Shown: positions 50,542 to 59,109 of the stretch, piece by piece
How positions within the stretch are numbered: position 1 is the stretch's first letter
Layout of the letters: each line of letters begins with the position of its first letter
DNA from: Candidatus Brevundimonas phytovorans
GTDB taxonomy: Bacteria; Pseudomonadota; Alphaproteobacteria; Caulobacterales; Caulobacteraceae
DNA: 64,000 nt
Direction of reading: 5' to 3'
Assembly (NCBI GenBank): GCA_029203145.1
Contig: CP119309.1
Coordinates: 769,001 to 833,000, forward strand
Translations under genes and position numbers: made by a program
Notes under the pieces: generated by a model
What the model was told of the DNA's origin: nothing
Seen by the model: only the letters and a program-made list of their open reading frames with translations
Databases searched by the model: none

Positions 50542-52113
50542 ATGACTGAGATCGATTGGCCGCGTCGCGCGGGCCTGTCCGTAGCGCTGGACGAAGCGGC
50601 GATCGTGGCCATCACCGATCGCGCGGGCCAGATTCTCTACTGCAATCAGAAGTTCGCCGAGGTCAGCGGCTACAGCTATGCTGAGCTGGTCGGCCAGAAC
50701 CACAGGCTGGTCAATTCCGGCCACCACCCGCGCGCTTTCTTCCAGTCCCTGTATCGCACCATCGCCAGCGGCGCGGTGTGGCGCGGCACGATCCAGAACC
50801 GCAAGAAGAACGGCGACATCTACTGGGTCGACACGACCATCGTGCCGAACCTGGACGCCGACGGCCGACCCGAGACCTATACCGCCATCCGCTTCGAGGT
50901 CTCGGACCACGTCTGGGCGTTGAAGGCGCTGGAGATCGCCCAGGAGGAGACGCGGCGCGCCGCCCAGGTGCGCGATCGCTTCTTCGCCAACATCAGCCAC
51001 GAGGTCCGCACGCCGCTCAACGCCGTCCTGGGGCTGGCCTCGGCTCTCGCCCACACCTCGCTGACCGACCGCCAGACCCAGATGCTGTCGCTGATCACCG
51101 GCGCCGGGGATTCCCTGCGTCGGGTGCTGGACGACATGCTGGACCTGTCCAAGATGCAGGCGGGCCAGTTCCGTCTCGCCCCGGCGCCCTTCGATCTGCG
51201 CGCCGACATCGCCGCCGTCGTCGAGATGCGGCGCGCGACGGCCGAGGCCCGCGACGTGGCCCTGTCGGCGGTCTTTTCGGACGCGGCCCAGGGGCGCGTT
51301 CTCGGCGACGGGGTGCGGATCAGCCAGATCGTGTCCAACCTTGTCTCCAACGCGGTCAAGTTCACGCCGGCGGGGACCGTCGAGGTGCGCGTGGATGTGA
51401 CGGCGGGCGCCGACGGCGATCGCCTGCGGATCGAGGTCCAGGATACGGGGATCGGCTTCGATTCCGAGGCGGCGGAGCGGCTGTTCAATCCCTTCGTCCA
51501 GGCCGACGACACCATTTCGCGCGAGTTCGGCGGAACGGGGCTGGGGCTGTCGATCTGCCGGTCTCTGGCCGAGCTCATGGGCGGCGAGATCTCGGCGCGC
51601 TCGGCGCCGGGGAAGGGCAGCCTGTTCACCGTCGTCTTGCCGATTCAGCGGCTCAGCGCGCACTCCGACGCGCCCGCCGACCCTGGCGTCGAGGTCGGCG
51701 CCGGGCCCCTGAAGATCCTGCTGGTCGAGGATAATCAGGCCAATCAGATGGTGGTGCGCTGCCTGCTGGAGCCTCTCGGCTTTGACATCGTAACCGCCGA
51801 CGACGGCCGCCAGGGCCTAGACCATTTTCTGACGGGCGGCTTCGACATGATCCTGATGGACATGCAGATGCCGGTCATGGATGGGCTGACCGCCATTGAT
51901 CTGATCCGGGCGCACGAAGCGGCGCATCACGCGCCGCGCACTCCCATCATCATGCTGACGGCCAATACGACCGAGGTCCACCATCAGCGCGCCATGACGG
52001 CAGGGGCGGACGCCCTGGTGGCCAAGCCGGTGACGCTGGAAATCCTGCTGCGGGGCCTGGAGCAGGGCATGGCCGCCGCCGAGGCCTGGGCTCAGGACGC
52101 CCGCGCGGCCTGA
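50542..52113 (+). CDS. PAS-domain hybrid sensor histidine kinase with receiver
   Basis: Cytoplasmic sensor of 523 residues with no membrane segment. PAS domain at about residues 18-125 (DRAGQILYCNQKFAEVSGYS, RKKNGDIYWVDTTI). HisKA domain with phosphoryl His in FFANISHEVRTPLN; ATPase domain with the N box IVSNLVSNAVKFTP, G1 DTGIGF and G2 GGTGLGLSI. C-terminal receiver with Asp in ILMDMQMPVMDG and Lys in VAKPVT. Its own output domain is missing, so it must pass phosphate to a separate phosphotransfer partner. No partner is adjacent. PAS of this kind often bind a flavin or small ligand, not decidable here. Confidence 0.93.
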   Translation: MTEIDWPRRAGLSVALDEAAIVAITDRAGQILYCNQKFAEVSGYSYAELVGQNHRLVNSGHHPRAFFQSLYRTIASGAVWRGTIQNRKKNGDIYWVDTTIVPNLDADGRPETYTAIRFEVSDHVWALKALEIAQEETRRAAQVRDRFFANISHEVRTPLNAVLGLASALAHTSLTDRQTQMLSLITGAGDSLRRVLDDMLDLSKMQAGQFRLAPAPFDLRADIAAVVEMRRATAEARDVALSAVFSDAAQGRVLGDGVRISQIVSNLVSNAVKFTPAGTVEVRVDVTAGADGDRLRIEVQDTGIGFDSEAAERLFNPFVQADDTISREFGGTGLGLSICRSLAELMGGEISARSAPGKGSLFTVVLPIQRLSAHSDAPADPGVEVGAGPLKILLVEDNQANQMVVRCLLEPLGFDIVTADDGRQGLDHFLTGGFDMILMDMQMPVMDGLTAIDLIRAHEAAHHAPRTPIIMLTANTTEVHHQRAMTAGADALVAKPVTLEILLRGLEQGMAAAEAWAQDARAA

Positions 52114-52186
52114 GCCTTCCTGAAGGCGGGGAACGAGACGCGCCGCCTGACGTTGCATCACGACGTTAAGGAATGGGTAACTATAA

Positions 52187-52321
52187 ATGCGACGCGCGAT
52201 CAGGCTGGGTCTCTTCATCGGCACCCTTATCGGCATGAGCGCCTGCGCGGCCGTCCAGGACGGCGCGGGGGCGCCGACCTCGGGCGTCTATGGCTCGGTG
52301 GGCGTGGGCCGAACCGGTTGA
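52187..52321 (+). CDS. 44-residue predicted lipoprotein
   Basis: Small frame (MRRAIRLGLFIGTLIGMSAC, then AAVQDGAG and a glycine-rich end VYGSVGVGRTG). The lipobox around GMSAC with Cys20 makes it a credible entericidin-like lipoprotein. AAGGA lies 14 bases upstream of ATG. It is too short for many gene finders. TTAAGGAATGGGTAA just before the ATG is one mismatch from a CtrA box (TTAA-N7-TTAA), which may be chance. Confidence 0.65.
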   Translation: MRRAIRLGLFIGTLIGMSACAAVQDGAGAPTSGVYGSVGVGRTG

Positions 52322-52426
52322 AGCGGTCGTCCGCCGCATGAATGACTGGCGCGGCAGGGCGATCAGCCTTACTATTGCCACGCGGACGCCGATTGTCGCG
52401 CCGCGCCGCGGGTTTCTCCCCTTTCG

Positions 52427-53749
52427 ATGTTGACCATCGCTATCGTCGTCGTGCTGCTGCTCGTAGTGCTGAACGGCCTTTTCGCCATGACCGAACTTGC
52501 GGTCGTTTCATCGCGTAAATCCAAGCTGCAAAGCCGTGCCGAGCGCGGAGACCGCGGGGCCCGAGCGGCTCTGAAGCTGTCCGAGGAGCCGACCCAGTTC
52601 CTGTCGGCGGTTCAGGTCGGCATCACCCTGATCGGGATTCTGGCGGGCGCCTATGGTCAGGCGACCATCGCAGGCGAGTTGGACCGAATTCTGGAAGCCG
52701 CCTTCCCGGCCTTCGCCCCCTATTCGCAGTTCTTCGCCACGGCCCTGGTGGTCGTGCTGATCACCTATGTCTCGCTGATCGTCGGCGAACTGGTGCCCAA
52801 GCGTCTGGCCCTGATCTTCCCCGAGACCATCGCCTCCAAGATGGCGGCGCCGATCTCGACCATGGCGCTGCTGATGAAGCCCTTCGTCCTGCTGCTGACC
52901 GCCTCGACCTCGGGCATTCTCAAGGTCATGGGCGTCAAGGACCGTGACGGTTCGGACGTCACTCAGGAGGAGGTCGAGAGCATCCTGGCCGAGGGCACGT
53001 CCGCGGGTCTGATCGAGCCTGAAGAACAGGTGATGATCGAGGAAATCCTGCGTCTCGGCGACCGCGCCGTGCGCGTGGCCATGACGCCGCGTCACGAGGT
53101 CTTCTGGATCGCCCTGGACGACACCGAGGAAGTGCTGCGCGAGGAAATCCGCACCTGCCCCTATTCACGCATCGTCGTCGCGCGCGAGAGCGACGTCGAT
53201 AACCCGCTGGGCGTGGTCCACAAGAAGGACCTGCTGGACAGCCTGCTGACCGACGGCTCCTTCGACATCGAGAAGCTTGTGGCCGAGCCCGCCTTCATCC
53301 CGCAGTCGACCTCGGTGCTGAAGGCGCTGGAGATCCTCAAGGGCTCCAAGGTCCACATGGCCTTCGTCGTCGACGAATACGGCGCCTTTGAAGGCGTGGT
53401 CACGGCCACCGACCTGCTGGAAATGATCGCCGGCGACTTCAACGAAAGCCACGACGAACTGGGCCAGTCGATCCGCAAGCGCGAGGACGGTTCCTGGGCC
53501 GTCGACGGCCAGGCCGATCTGGATGAACTGGGCGATGTTCTGGGCGAGGACTTCGGCGAGCACGAGAGCTTCCACACGGTCGCCGGTCTGGTGCTGCACC
53601 ATCTGTCGCGTCTGCCTCAGGAGGGCGAAATCCTTCAACTGGGCCGGTTCGAGGTCGAGGTCATCGACATGGACGACCGCCGCATCGACAAGCTGCTGTT
53701 CCGCTCCATCATCCCTGGACAGGAAAACGGCCCGACTGACACCCACTGA
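52427..53749 (+). CDS. CorC/HlyC-type hemolysin-family protein (CNNM-CBS)
   Basis: Membrane protein of 440 residues: a CNNM/DUF21 N-terminal domain with about four helices (ALVVVLITYVSLIVGELVPKRLAL), a pair of CBS domains (about residues 200-325), and a C-terminal CorC_HlyC domain (ELGDVLGEDFGEHESFHTVAGLVLHHL). The name hemolysin is historical; members are now linked to Mg2+ or Co2+ efflux and tolerance. Ends in a bidirectional terminator. Transcribed alone. Confidence 0.93.
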   Translation: MLTIAIVVVLLLVVLNGLFAMTELAVVSSRKSKLQSRAERGDRGARAALKLSEEPTQFLSAVQVGITLIGILAGAYGQATIAGELDRILEAAFPAFAPYSQFFATALVVVLITYVSLIVGELVPKRLALIFPETIASKMAAPISTMALLMKPFVLLLTASTSGILKVMGVKDRDGSDVTQEEVESILAEGTSAGLIEPEEQVMIEEILRLGDRAVRVAMTPRHEVFWIALDDTEEVLREEIRTCPYSRIVVARESDVDNPLGVVHKKDLLDSLLTDGSFDIEKLVAEPAFIPQSTSVLKALEILKGSKVHMAFVVDEYGAFEGVVTATDLLEMIAGDFNESHDELGQSIRKREDGSWAVDGQADLDELGDVLGEDFGEHESFHTVAGLVLHHLSRLPQEGEILQLGRFEVEVIDMDDRRIDKLLFRSIIPGQENGPTDTH

Positions 53750-53771
53750 TCGGGTCTTCAGCAATCATGTG

Positions 53772-53808
53772 AAAAGCGCGCACCCGCTTGGCGGATGCGC
53801 GCTTTTTT
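53772..53808. terminator. Bidirectional intrinsic terminator
   Basis: GAAAAGCGCGCA/TGCGCGCTTTTTT with a short bulge and a loop around CCGCTTGGCGG. It can serve the CorC/HlyC gene on plus and the 38-residue ORF on minus. Confidence 0.88.
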
Positions 53809-53824
53809 CATGCCCTATCCGCCC

Positions 53825-53941
53825 TCAGGCCTTGGGCTTGCCGTCCATGTTGCTCCAGACGGAGACGAAGCCGAGCACGGCCATGAAGATCAGGAAGGCC
53901 GAGACAATGGCGGCGATGGCGGGAACGACGTCTGCGGGCAT
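53825..53941 (-). CDS. 38-residue membrane protein with own Fnr box and strong ribosome site
   Basis: A frame of 39 codons (ATG to TGA) behind AAAGGAG eight bases upstream, an excellent ribosome site. MPADVVPAIAAIVSAFL leads into one hydrophobic helix (IFMAVLGFVSVW), then SNMDGKPKA. It lies downstream of cydC in the same direction. A perfect FNR/FixK half-site pair (TTGAT-GGAG-ATCAA) is centred about 55 bases upstream of its start, so it is likely induced in low oxygen. No known family is recognised, and it is not CydX (that is at 60281). It could be an accessory to the bd oxidase, to CydDC, or to another respiratory complex. This is inference from location and control, not homology. Confidence 0.75.
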   Translation of the reverse strand: MPADVVPAIAAIVSAFLIFMAVLGFVSVWSNMDGKPKA

Positions 53942-53989
53942 GAGGTATCTCCTTTGATCCCAGCAAAGCCGTTTGCGGACGGCTTCGCC

Positions 53990-54003
53990 TTGATGGAGAT
54001 CAA
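53990..54003 (-). promoter_or_regulatory. FNR/FixK box upstream of 38-residue ORF
   Basis: TTGAT-GGAG-ATCAA, a perfect match to the Fnr/FixK consensus TTGAT-N4-ATCAA with flanking CC/GG. It lies between the cydC stop and the small ORF, centred 55 bases before its ATG. A hairpin (53963-53988) sits between box and ATG and could end the cydC transcript. Confidence 0.8.
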
Positions 54004-54017
54004 AGGCATGCGAAACC

Positions 54018-55688
54018 TCAGGCTGTCGTCCGCGCCTCGCGCCGCGCCGTCTGGACCGCGCCGGAGGGCGACAGGCCGATGACCGATACGCCTTGATCGC
54101 ACAGGGCCAGGGGCGCGGGGCGATGGCTGACCAGGATCAGGCCCTGGCCGGTGCGGTCCAGACGGCGGGCCAGCCGGTCCAGCACGCGCGCCTCCGTGGC
54201 GGCGTCCAGACCCTCGGTCGGCTCGTCCAGCACCAGCCAGGGCGCGGGGCGCAGATAGGCGCGGGCCAGACCCAGGCGGCGACGCTCGCCGCCCGACAGC
54301 CGGGCCCCGTTCTCGCCCAGCGGCGCGTTCAGCCCAGCGGGCGCGGCGCGGACGCGATCGGCCAGATCGGCGTCTTCCAGCGCGGCCCACAGGGCCTCGT
54401 CGTCGGCGCCGGGCCGGGCCAGCCGCAAGTTCTCGCGCACCGTTCCGGCCAGCAGCACGGCCTGTTGCGGCGCATAGGCGAACAGGGCGCGGGCGGCGTC
54501 GGGCGAGACGAGGGCGACGTCCACGCCGCCCAGGGTCGCCTCGCCAGGCAGGGGCGCGCGCAGGTGCATCCAGCGCTCGATCAAGGTGGTCTTGCCCGCG
54601 CCCGACGGGCCGGTGACGGCCAGACGCATCGGCGGGGTCAGCGAGAGGTCTGCGCCCAGGCCGACGACCGGCGCGACGGGCGAGACGGTTTCCGTAGCAG
54701 GCGACGAGGCAGGCGCCTCCAGCAAGTCGCCCAGTCGCTCCACCGCCGCATTGACCGCGCCACGGTGGCGGAAGGCGGTCAGCAAGGCCCCGGCGCTCTC
54801 GGCTGTGGTGACGGCGGCCAGGATGGCCAGGGCGATCAGGGGCGGAGAGGCCGCGCCCGCGGTCGCCATCACGCCCAGCACCGCCAGGGCGACCGCGCCT
54901 GACTGGGTCAGCATGATCCAACCGCCGGCTGCCGCCAGACGCTCGGTCGCGCGCTCCAACTGCGCCCCGCCTTCGGCCAGGCGCCCGATCGCCCAGGGCT
55001 TGACGCCATAGGCCTGAAGCTCGGGCGCGGCGGCGGCCAGGGCGGCGAACTCGGTCTTCAACGCGCCGGACGCCGCCTGAACCGCGCGGCCGGCGGGCTC
55101 GGCCAGGCCGCGCGCCACCAGGGCGGCGGCGACGACGCCCAGGGCGCTGGCGCCGGCGATCACCAGGGCGGTCGTCCAGCCGGTCAGCAGGGCCAGGCCG
55201 AGACCGGCGATCAGGCCGGCGGCGGCGCCCCAGGGCGCGGACAGACGCACGAAGCGGTTCTGGATGGCGTCCACGTCCTGCACCATCCGCGACGAAGCCT
55301 CGCCCCCGGCCAGCGTCAGGGCGCGGGTCACGGGGCCGCGTGCGACCCCCTCGAACAGTTGCGGACGCAGCGCCGCCAGGGCCTTGAGCGCCGCGTCATG
55401 GCCGGTGATGCGCTCGCCGTACCGTCCGCCGGTTCTGGCAATCGCCAGAAACCGGATCAGGGCGCTGGGCACCATGAAGTTGAAGCTGTGGGCGACCAGC
55501 GGCCCCGCCAGTCCGGCCAGGGCCGAGGCGGTGATGAACCAGCCGGACACGCCCAGCAACATGACGGCGGCGGCGGACACCAGGGCCGCGCAGACCGAAG
55601 CCGCCAGCAGGCGCCCCCCCTGACGGCGTTCCTGCGCCCGGATCAGACCCTTGAGGCGGGCGACGCCATTCGCCTTCGCGGCGCTCAC
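54018..55688 (-). CDS. cydC: CydC, thiol-reductant ABC exporter subunit
   Basis: ABC exporter half of 556 residues, partner of CydD; the pair exports glutathione/cysteine to the periplasm and is needed for cytochrome bd assembly. The transmembrane domain occupies residues about 25-300, and the nucleotide-binding domain follows with Walker A in GPSGAGKTT, signature LSGGERRRLGLARA and Walker B in APWLVLDEPTEGLD. The start is GTG overlapping the cydD stop by 4 bases. CydC and CydD have no close association with a heme-lyase gene here. Confidence 0.93.
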   Translation of the reverse strand: MSAAKANGVARLKGLIRAQERRQGGRLLAASVCAALVSAAAVMLLGVSGWFITASALAGLAGPLVAHSFNFMVPSALIRFLAIARTGGRYGERITGHDAALKALAALRPQLFEGVARGPVTRALTLAGGEASSRMVQDVDAIQNRFVRLSAPWGAAAGLIAGLGLALLTGWTTALVIAGASALGVVAAALVARGLAEPAGRAVQAASGALKTEFAALAAAAPELQAYGVKPWAIGRLAEGGAQLERATERLAAAGGWIMLTQSGAVALAVLGVMATAGAASPPLIALAILAAVTTAESAGALLTAFRHRGAVNAAVERLGDLLEAPASSPATETVSPVAPVVGLGADLSLTPPMRLAVTGPSGAGKTTLIERWMHLRAPLPGEATLGGVDVALVSPDAARALFAYAPQQAVLLAGTVRENLRLARPGADDEALWAALEDADLADRVRAAPAGLNAPLGENGARLSGGERRRLGLARAYLRPAPWLVLDEPTEGLDAATEARVLDRLARRLDRTGQGLILVSHRPAPLALCDQGVSVIGLSPSGAVQTARREARTTA

Positions 55689-57301
55689 AGCCGCACCACC
55701 ACGTCAGCCAACGCGGCGACGGCCTCGGAATGGGTGGCGATCAAGGTGGTGCGCCCCTCGGCGGCGGCGCGGATGACGGGCAGCAGGGCGGCCTCGGACG
55801 CGGCGTCCAGATTGGCGGTAGGCTCGTCCAGCAGCAGGATGGGCGCGGGCTTGAGGAAGGCGCGGGCCAGGCCCAGCCGCCGTCGCTCGCCGCCCGACAG
55901 TCCGCCGCCGCGTTCATCGATGACGCGGTTCAGGTCGCCGGCAAAGCCCGCGCGGGCGGCGGCCTCCATGACGCGGTGGGGCGGGGCGGCGCGCCAGGCC
56001 AGGGCGATGTTGTCGGCCAGGGTTCCGGGGGCCACGACCGGCGCCTGACCAGCCCAGGCGATCCAGGCGGTCAGTTCGGGATGGTCCGACAGGCGGGCCG
56101 CGCCGACCTCGACCTCGCCGCCGCTCAAGGGCGACAGCCCGAGGAAGAGGTGCAGCAGGCTGCTCTTGCCCGATCCGCTGGCGCCCAGCAGGGCCACCGT
56201 CGCGCCGGGTGCGATCTCCAGATTGAATCCGCTCAGGACGGGCGCGCCCGCCTCATAGGCGATGGCGACGTCGCGAAAGGCGATGGCCGGGGCGCTGGCG
56301 GGGACCGGCGGACGTGCGGGCGCCGCCTCTGCGGTCTCGGTCAGTCGACGCAGGCTGGGCGCTGCGGCCTCGGCGGCCTGCCGGTCGTGATAGGCGGCCG
56401 ACAGGCGGCGCATCGGCACATAGACTTCCGGCGCCAGGGCCAGAAGGAAGAAGGCCTGTGTCAGGCTCAGGTGATCCGGCGCCGGGAAGGGCAGCAGCTT
56501 CAGCAGGTTGAAGCCGCAATAGACGGCGACCAGGGCCACGGCCAGAGCCGAAAAGAACTCCAGAATCGCCGAGGACAGGAAGGCGATCTTCAGCACCTTG
56601 CCTGTGCGCTGCGCCAGAGTGTCGGAGGCGCGGGCGATCACCGCCGTCTGCGGGGCTTCGGCCTGAAAGGCGAGGATGGCGGGCAGGGCGCGGATGCGGT
56701 CGAGGAACAGGCCGGACAGCCGTTCCAGCGCCTGAAACTGCCGCCGGCTTTCGGCTCCCGCCGCCATGCCGGTCAGGGCCATGCCGATGACGAAGGGGGC
56801 CAAGGTGAAGAGGAGAATGCCGGCGGTGAAGGGGCTGACCACGGCGGCGGCGGCGATCAGCAGCAGGGGCGTGACGACCGCCGCCATGCGGGCGGGCAGG
56901 AAGCGCGAGACATGGCCGTCCAGCGCCTCGACCCCCTCGACGGTCGCGGTCATGGCTTCGGCGTCGGACAGACGGCCCGAGAAGGCGCCGCTCAGCACCT
57001 GGCGGCGCAGGTCGCCCTTGACCGCGCGGGCCGCGCGGGCGCCGACCACCGTGGCGCACTGGGCCAGAACGCCGCGCGCCAGCAGGGACCCGACCGCCAG
57101 CAGGGCGCCGGGGATGGCATGACTGATTCCTTGGGGCAGGGCGCCGACGGCCAGGGCCAGACCGGCGGCCAGACCCACGGCGGGCGCCGCGTCGGCGATC
57201 ACCAGGCCGCTGGCCAGGGCCATGATCCGCTTGCGCGGCGACAGGGCCGCCTTCAGCCATCGGGCCGGCGTGGCGTCTGCATCGATCGGCTGGGCCGTCA
57301 T
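55685..57301 (-). CDS. cydD: CydD, thiol-reductant ABC exporter subunit
   Basis: ABC exporter half, 538 residues. Transmembrane helices run to about residue 310, then the nucleotide-binding domain has Walker A LGASGSGKSS, LSGGERRRLGLARAFL and Walker B PILLLDEPTANLD. The ATG at 57301 is preferred over one 11 codons upstream because GCAGGAGAGACG precedes it. Divergent from cydA with a shared Fnr box in the intergenic space, so both are probably activated together when oxygen falls. Confidence 0.93.
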   Translation of the reverse strand: MTAQPIDADATPARWLKAALSPRKRIMALASGLVIADAAPAVGLAAGLALAVGALPQGISHAIPGALLAVGSLLARGVLAQCATVVGARAARAVKGDLRRQVLSGAFSGRLSDAEAMTATVEGVEALDGHVSRFLPARMAAVVTPLLLIAAAAVVSPFTAGILLFTLAPFVIGMALTGMAAGAESRRQFQALERLSGLFLDRIRALPAILAFQAEAPQTAVIARASDTLAQRTGKVLKIAFLSSAILEFFSALAVALVAVYCGFNLLKLLPFPAPDHLSLTQAFFLLALAPEVYVPMRRLSAAYHDRQAAEAAAPSLRRLTETAEAAPARPPVPASAPAIAFRDVAIAYEAGAPVLSGFNLEIAPGATVALLGASGSGKSSLLHLFLGLSPLSGGEVEVGAARLSDHPELTAWIAWAGQAPVVAPGTLADNIALAWRAAPPHRVMEAAARAGFAGDLNRVIDERGGGLSGGERRRLGLARAFLKPAPILLLDEPTANLDAASEAALLPVIRAAAEGRTTLIATHSEAVAALADVVVRL

Positions 57302-57426
57302 CGTCTCTCCTGCTCCGTCCGCGCGAACAGACATAAACCAGCGCGAAGGCGCATTGGGCGGATCGTCCTTGTGACGAAACAGCCTTGGGCGAAACGCCGT
57401 CTAGAGCGAGTCGTCCCCTCCGGGCT

Positions 57427-57440
57427 TTGATCAGGATCAA
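57427..57440 (+). promoter_or_regulatory. FNR/FixK box between cydD and cydA
   Basis: TTGAT-CAGG-ATCAA, perfect consensus. Centre is about 83 bases upstream of the cydA ATG and about 132 upstream of the cydD ATG, so it can control both divergent units. Confidence 0.88.
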
Positions 57441-57516
57441 GGCGTGCCGTGAAGGCAAGCTTTAGGTTATAGTAGAACGCCGGTCGATGGGGGCTGGCGG
57501 TCAGGAGCCTGAGCCC

Positions 57517-59082
57517 ATGATCGACCTGGCGGTCGTAGACCTGTCACGCCTTCAGTTCGCACTGACGGCGCTATACCACTTTCTGTTCGTGCCCCTCACC
57601 CTGGGCCTCTCCTTCATGCTGGTCATCATGGAGAGCATCTATGTGATGACGCGTCGGCCTATCTGGCGGACCATCACCCGCTTCTGGGGCGTGCTGTTCG
57701 GCATCAACTTCGTTCTGGGCGTGGCCACGGGCCTGACCATGGAATTCCAGTTCGGCATGAACTGGTCCTACTACTCGCACTACGTCGGCGACATCTTCGG
57801 GGCCCCGCTGGCCATCGAAGGGCTGATGGCCTTCTTCCTGGAAGCCACCTTCGTCGGCCTGATGTTCTTCGGCTGGGACAAGCTGCCGCGCGTCGGGCAC
57901 CTGTTCGTCACCTTCATGGTGGCGCTCGGCACCAACCTCTCGGCTCTGTGGATCCTGGTCGCCAACGGCTGGATGCAGAACCCGGTCGGCGCCGCCTTCA
58001 ATCCCGACACCATGCGGATGGAAGTCGTGGACTTCATGGCGGTGATCTTCAACCCGGTGGCCCAGGCCAAGTTCGTCCACACCGTTTCGGCCGGTTACGT
58101 CTGCGCCGCCGTGGTCGTTCTGGGCATCTCGGCCTTCTATCTGCTGAAGGGCAAGCACGTCGGCTTCGCCAAGCGGTCGATGACCGTGGCCGCCGCCTTC
58201 GGCCTGCTGTCGTCGCTGTCGGTCGTCGTCCTGGGCGATGAGTCGGGCTACGCCCTGACCGACAACCAGAAGATGAAGCTGGCCGCGCTGGAGGCTATGT
58301 GGCGCACGGAACCGGCGCCCGCCGGCCTGACCGCCTTCGGCATCCCCAGCATGGAAGACCGCCACACCCACTTCGAGGTCAAGATTCCCTATGTCCTGGG
58401 TCTGATCTCGACGCGCAGCATCGACAAGCCGGTGATTGGCATCCTGGAGCTGGTCGCTGTGGCCGAGGACCGCATCGAACGCGGCGTCATCGCCGTGGAC
58501 GCTCTGGAAAAGGTCAAGGCGGACCACACCGACATGGCCGCGCGGGCTCAGTTTGAAACCGTGCGCAACGACCTGGGCTACGGCCTGCTGCTGAAGCGCT
58601 ATGTCGCCGATCCGCGTCAGGCCACGCCGGAGCAGATCAAGCAGGCGGCCTGGGATACGGTGCCGAACGTGCCGCTGATGTTCTGGGTCTTCCGCATCAT
58701 GGCCGGCATCGGCTTCCTGATGATCGGCCTGTTCGCCACAGCCTTTGTCCTTTGCACCCTGCGCAAGCATGAGACGCGCTGGTTCCTGCGCCTGGCGGTG
58801 CTGGCCATCCCCCTGCCGTGGATCGCCATCGAGTCGGGTTGGGTCCTGGCCGAGGTGGGCCGTCAGCCCTGGGCCGTGGAAGGCGTCCTGCCGACCTTCC
58901 TGGGCGCCTCCAGCCTGACCGTGCCGCAGCTGTGGACCACCATCATCGGCTTCACCGTCCTGTACGGCGCTTTGGCGGTGATCGAGGTCGGCCTGATCCT
59001 TCGCGCGATCAAGAAGGGCCCCTTCAACCAGCACGACATCGTCGAAGACCCTCAGGCGGAAGGCGAACCGGCGGTCGCCTGA
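57517..59082 (+). CDS. cydA: Cytochrome bd ubiquinol oxidase subunit I
   Basis: Quinol-oxidising subunit of the high-affinity bd oxidase, 521 residues. His21 in LYHFLF (ligand of the heme b595 type), the EFQFGMNWSYYSHYVGD quinol-side stretch, and the conserved GRQPW motif (VGRQPWAVEG) are present. A Q-loop lies between the GDESGYALTDNQ and STRSIDKPVIG stretches. About nine helices. The start is MIDLAVVDLSRLQFAL, with AGGAG about ten bases before it. 27 bases from cydB. Confidence 0.96.
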   Translation: MIDLAVVDLSRLQFALTALYHFLFVPLTLGLSFMLVIMESIYVMTRRPIWRTITRFWGVLFGINFVLGVATGLTMEFQFGMNWSYYSHYVGDIFGAPLAIEGLMAFFLEATFVGLMFFGWDKLPRVGHLFVTFMVALGTNLSALWILVANGWMQNPVGAAFNPDTMRMEVVDFMAVIFNPVAQAKFVHTVSAGYVCAAVVVLGISAFYLLKGKHVGFAKRSMTVAAAFGLLSSLSVVVLGDESGYALTDNQKMKLAALEAMWRTEPAPAGLTAFGIPSMEDRHTHFEVKIPYVLGLISTRSIDKPVIGILELVAVAEDRIERGVIAVDALEKVKADHTDMAARAQFETVRNDLGYGLLLKRYVADPRQATPEQIKQAAWDTVPNVPLMFWVFRIMAGIGFLMIGLFATAFVLCTLRKHETRWFLRLAVLAIPLPWIAIESGWVLAEVGRQPWAVEGVLPTFLGASSLTVPQLWTTIIGFTVLYGALAVIEVGLILRAIKKGPFNQHDIVEDPQAEGEPAVA

Positions 59083-59109
59083 CCCCGGTCGTTCAAGGAA
59101 ACAAGAGAG

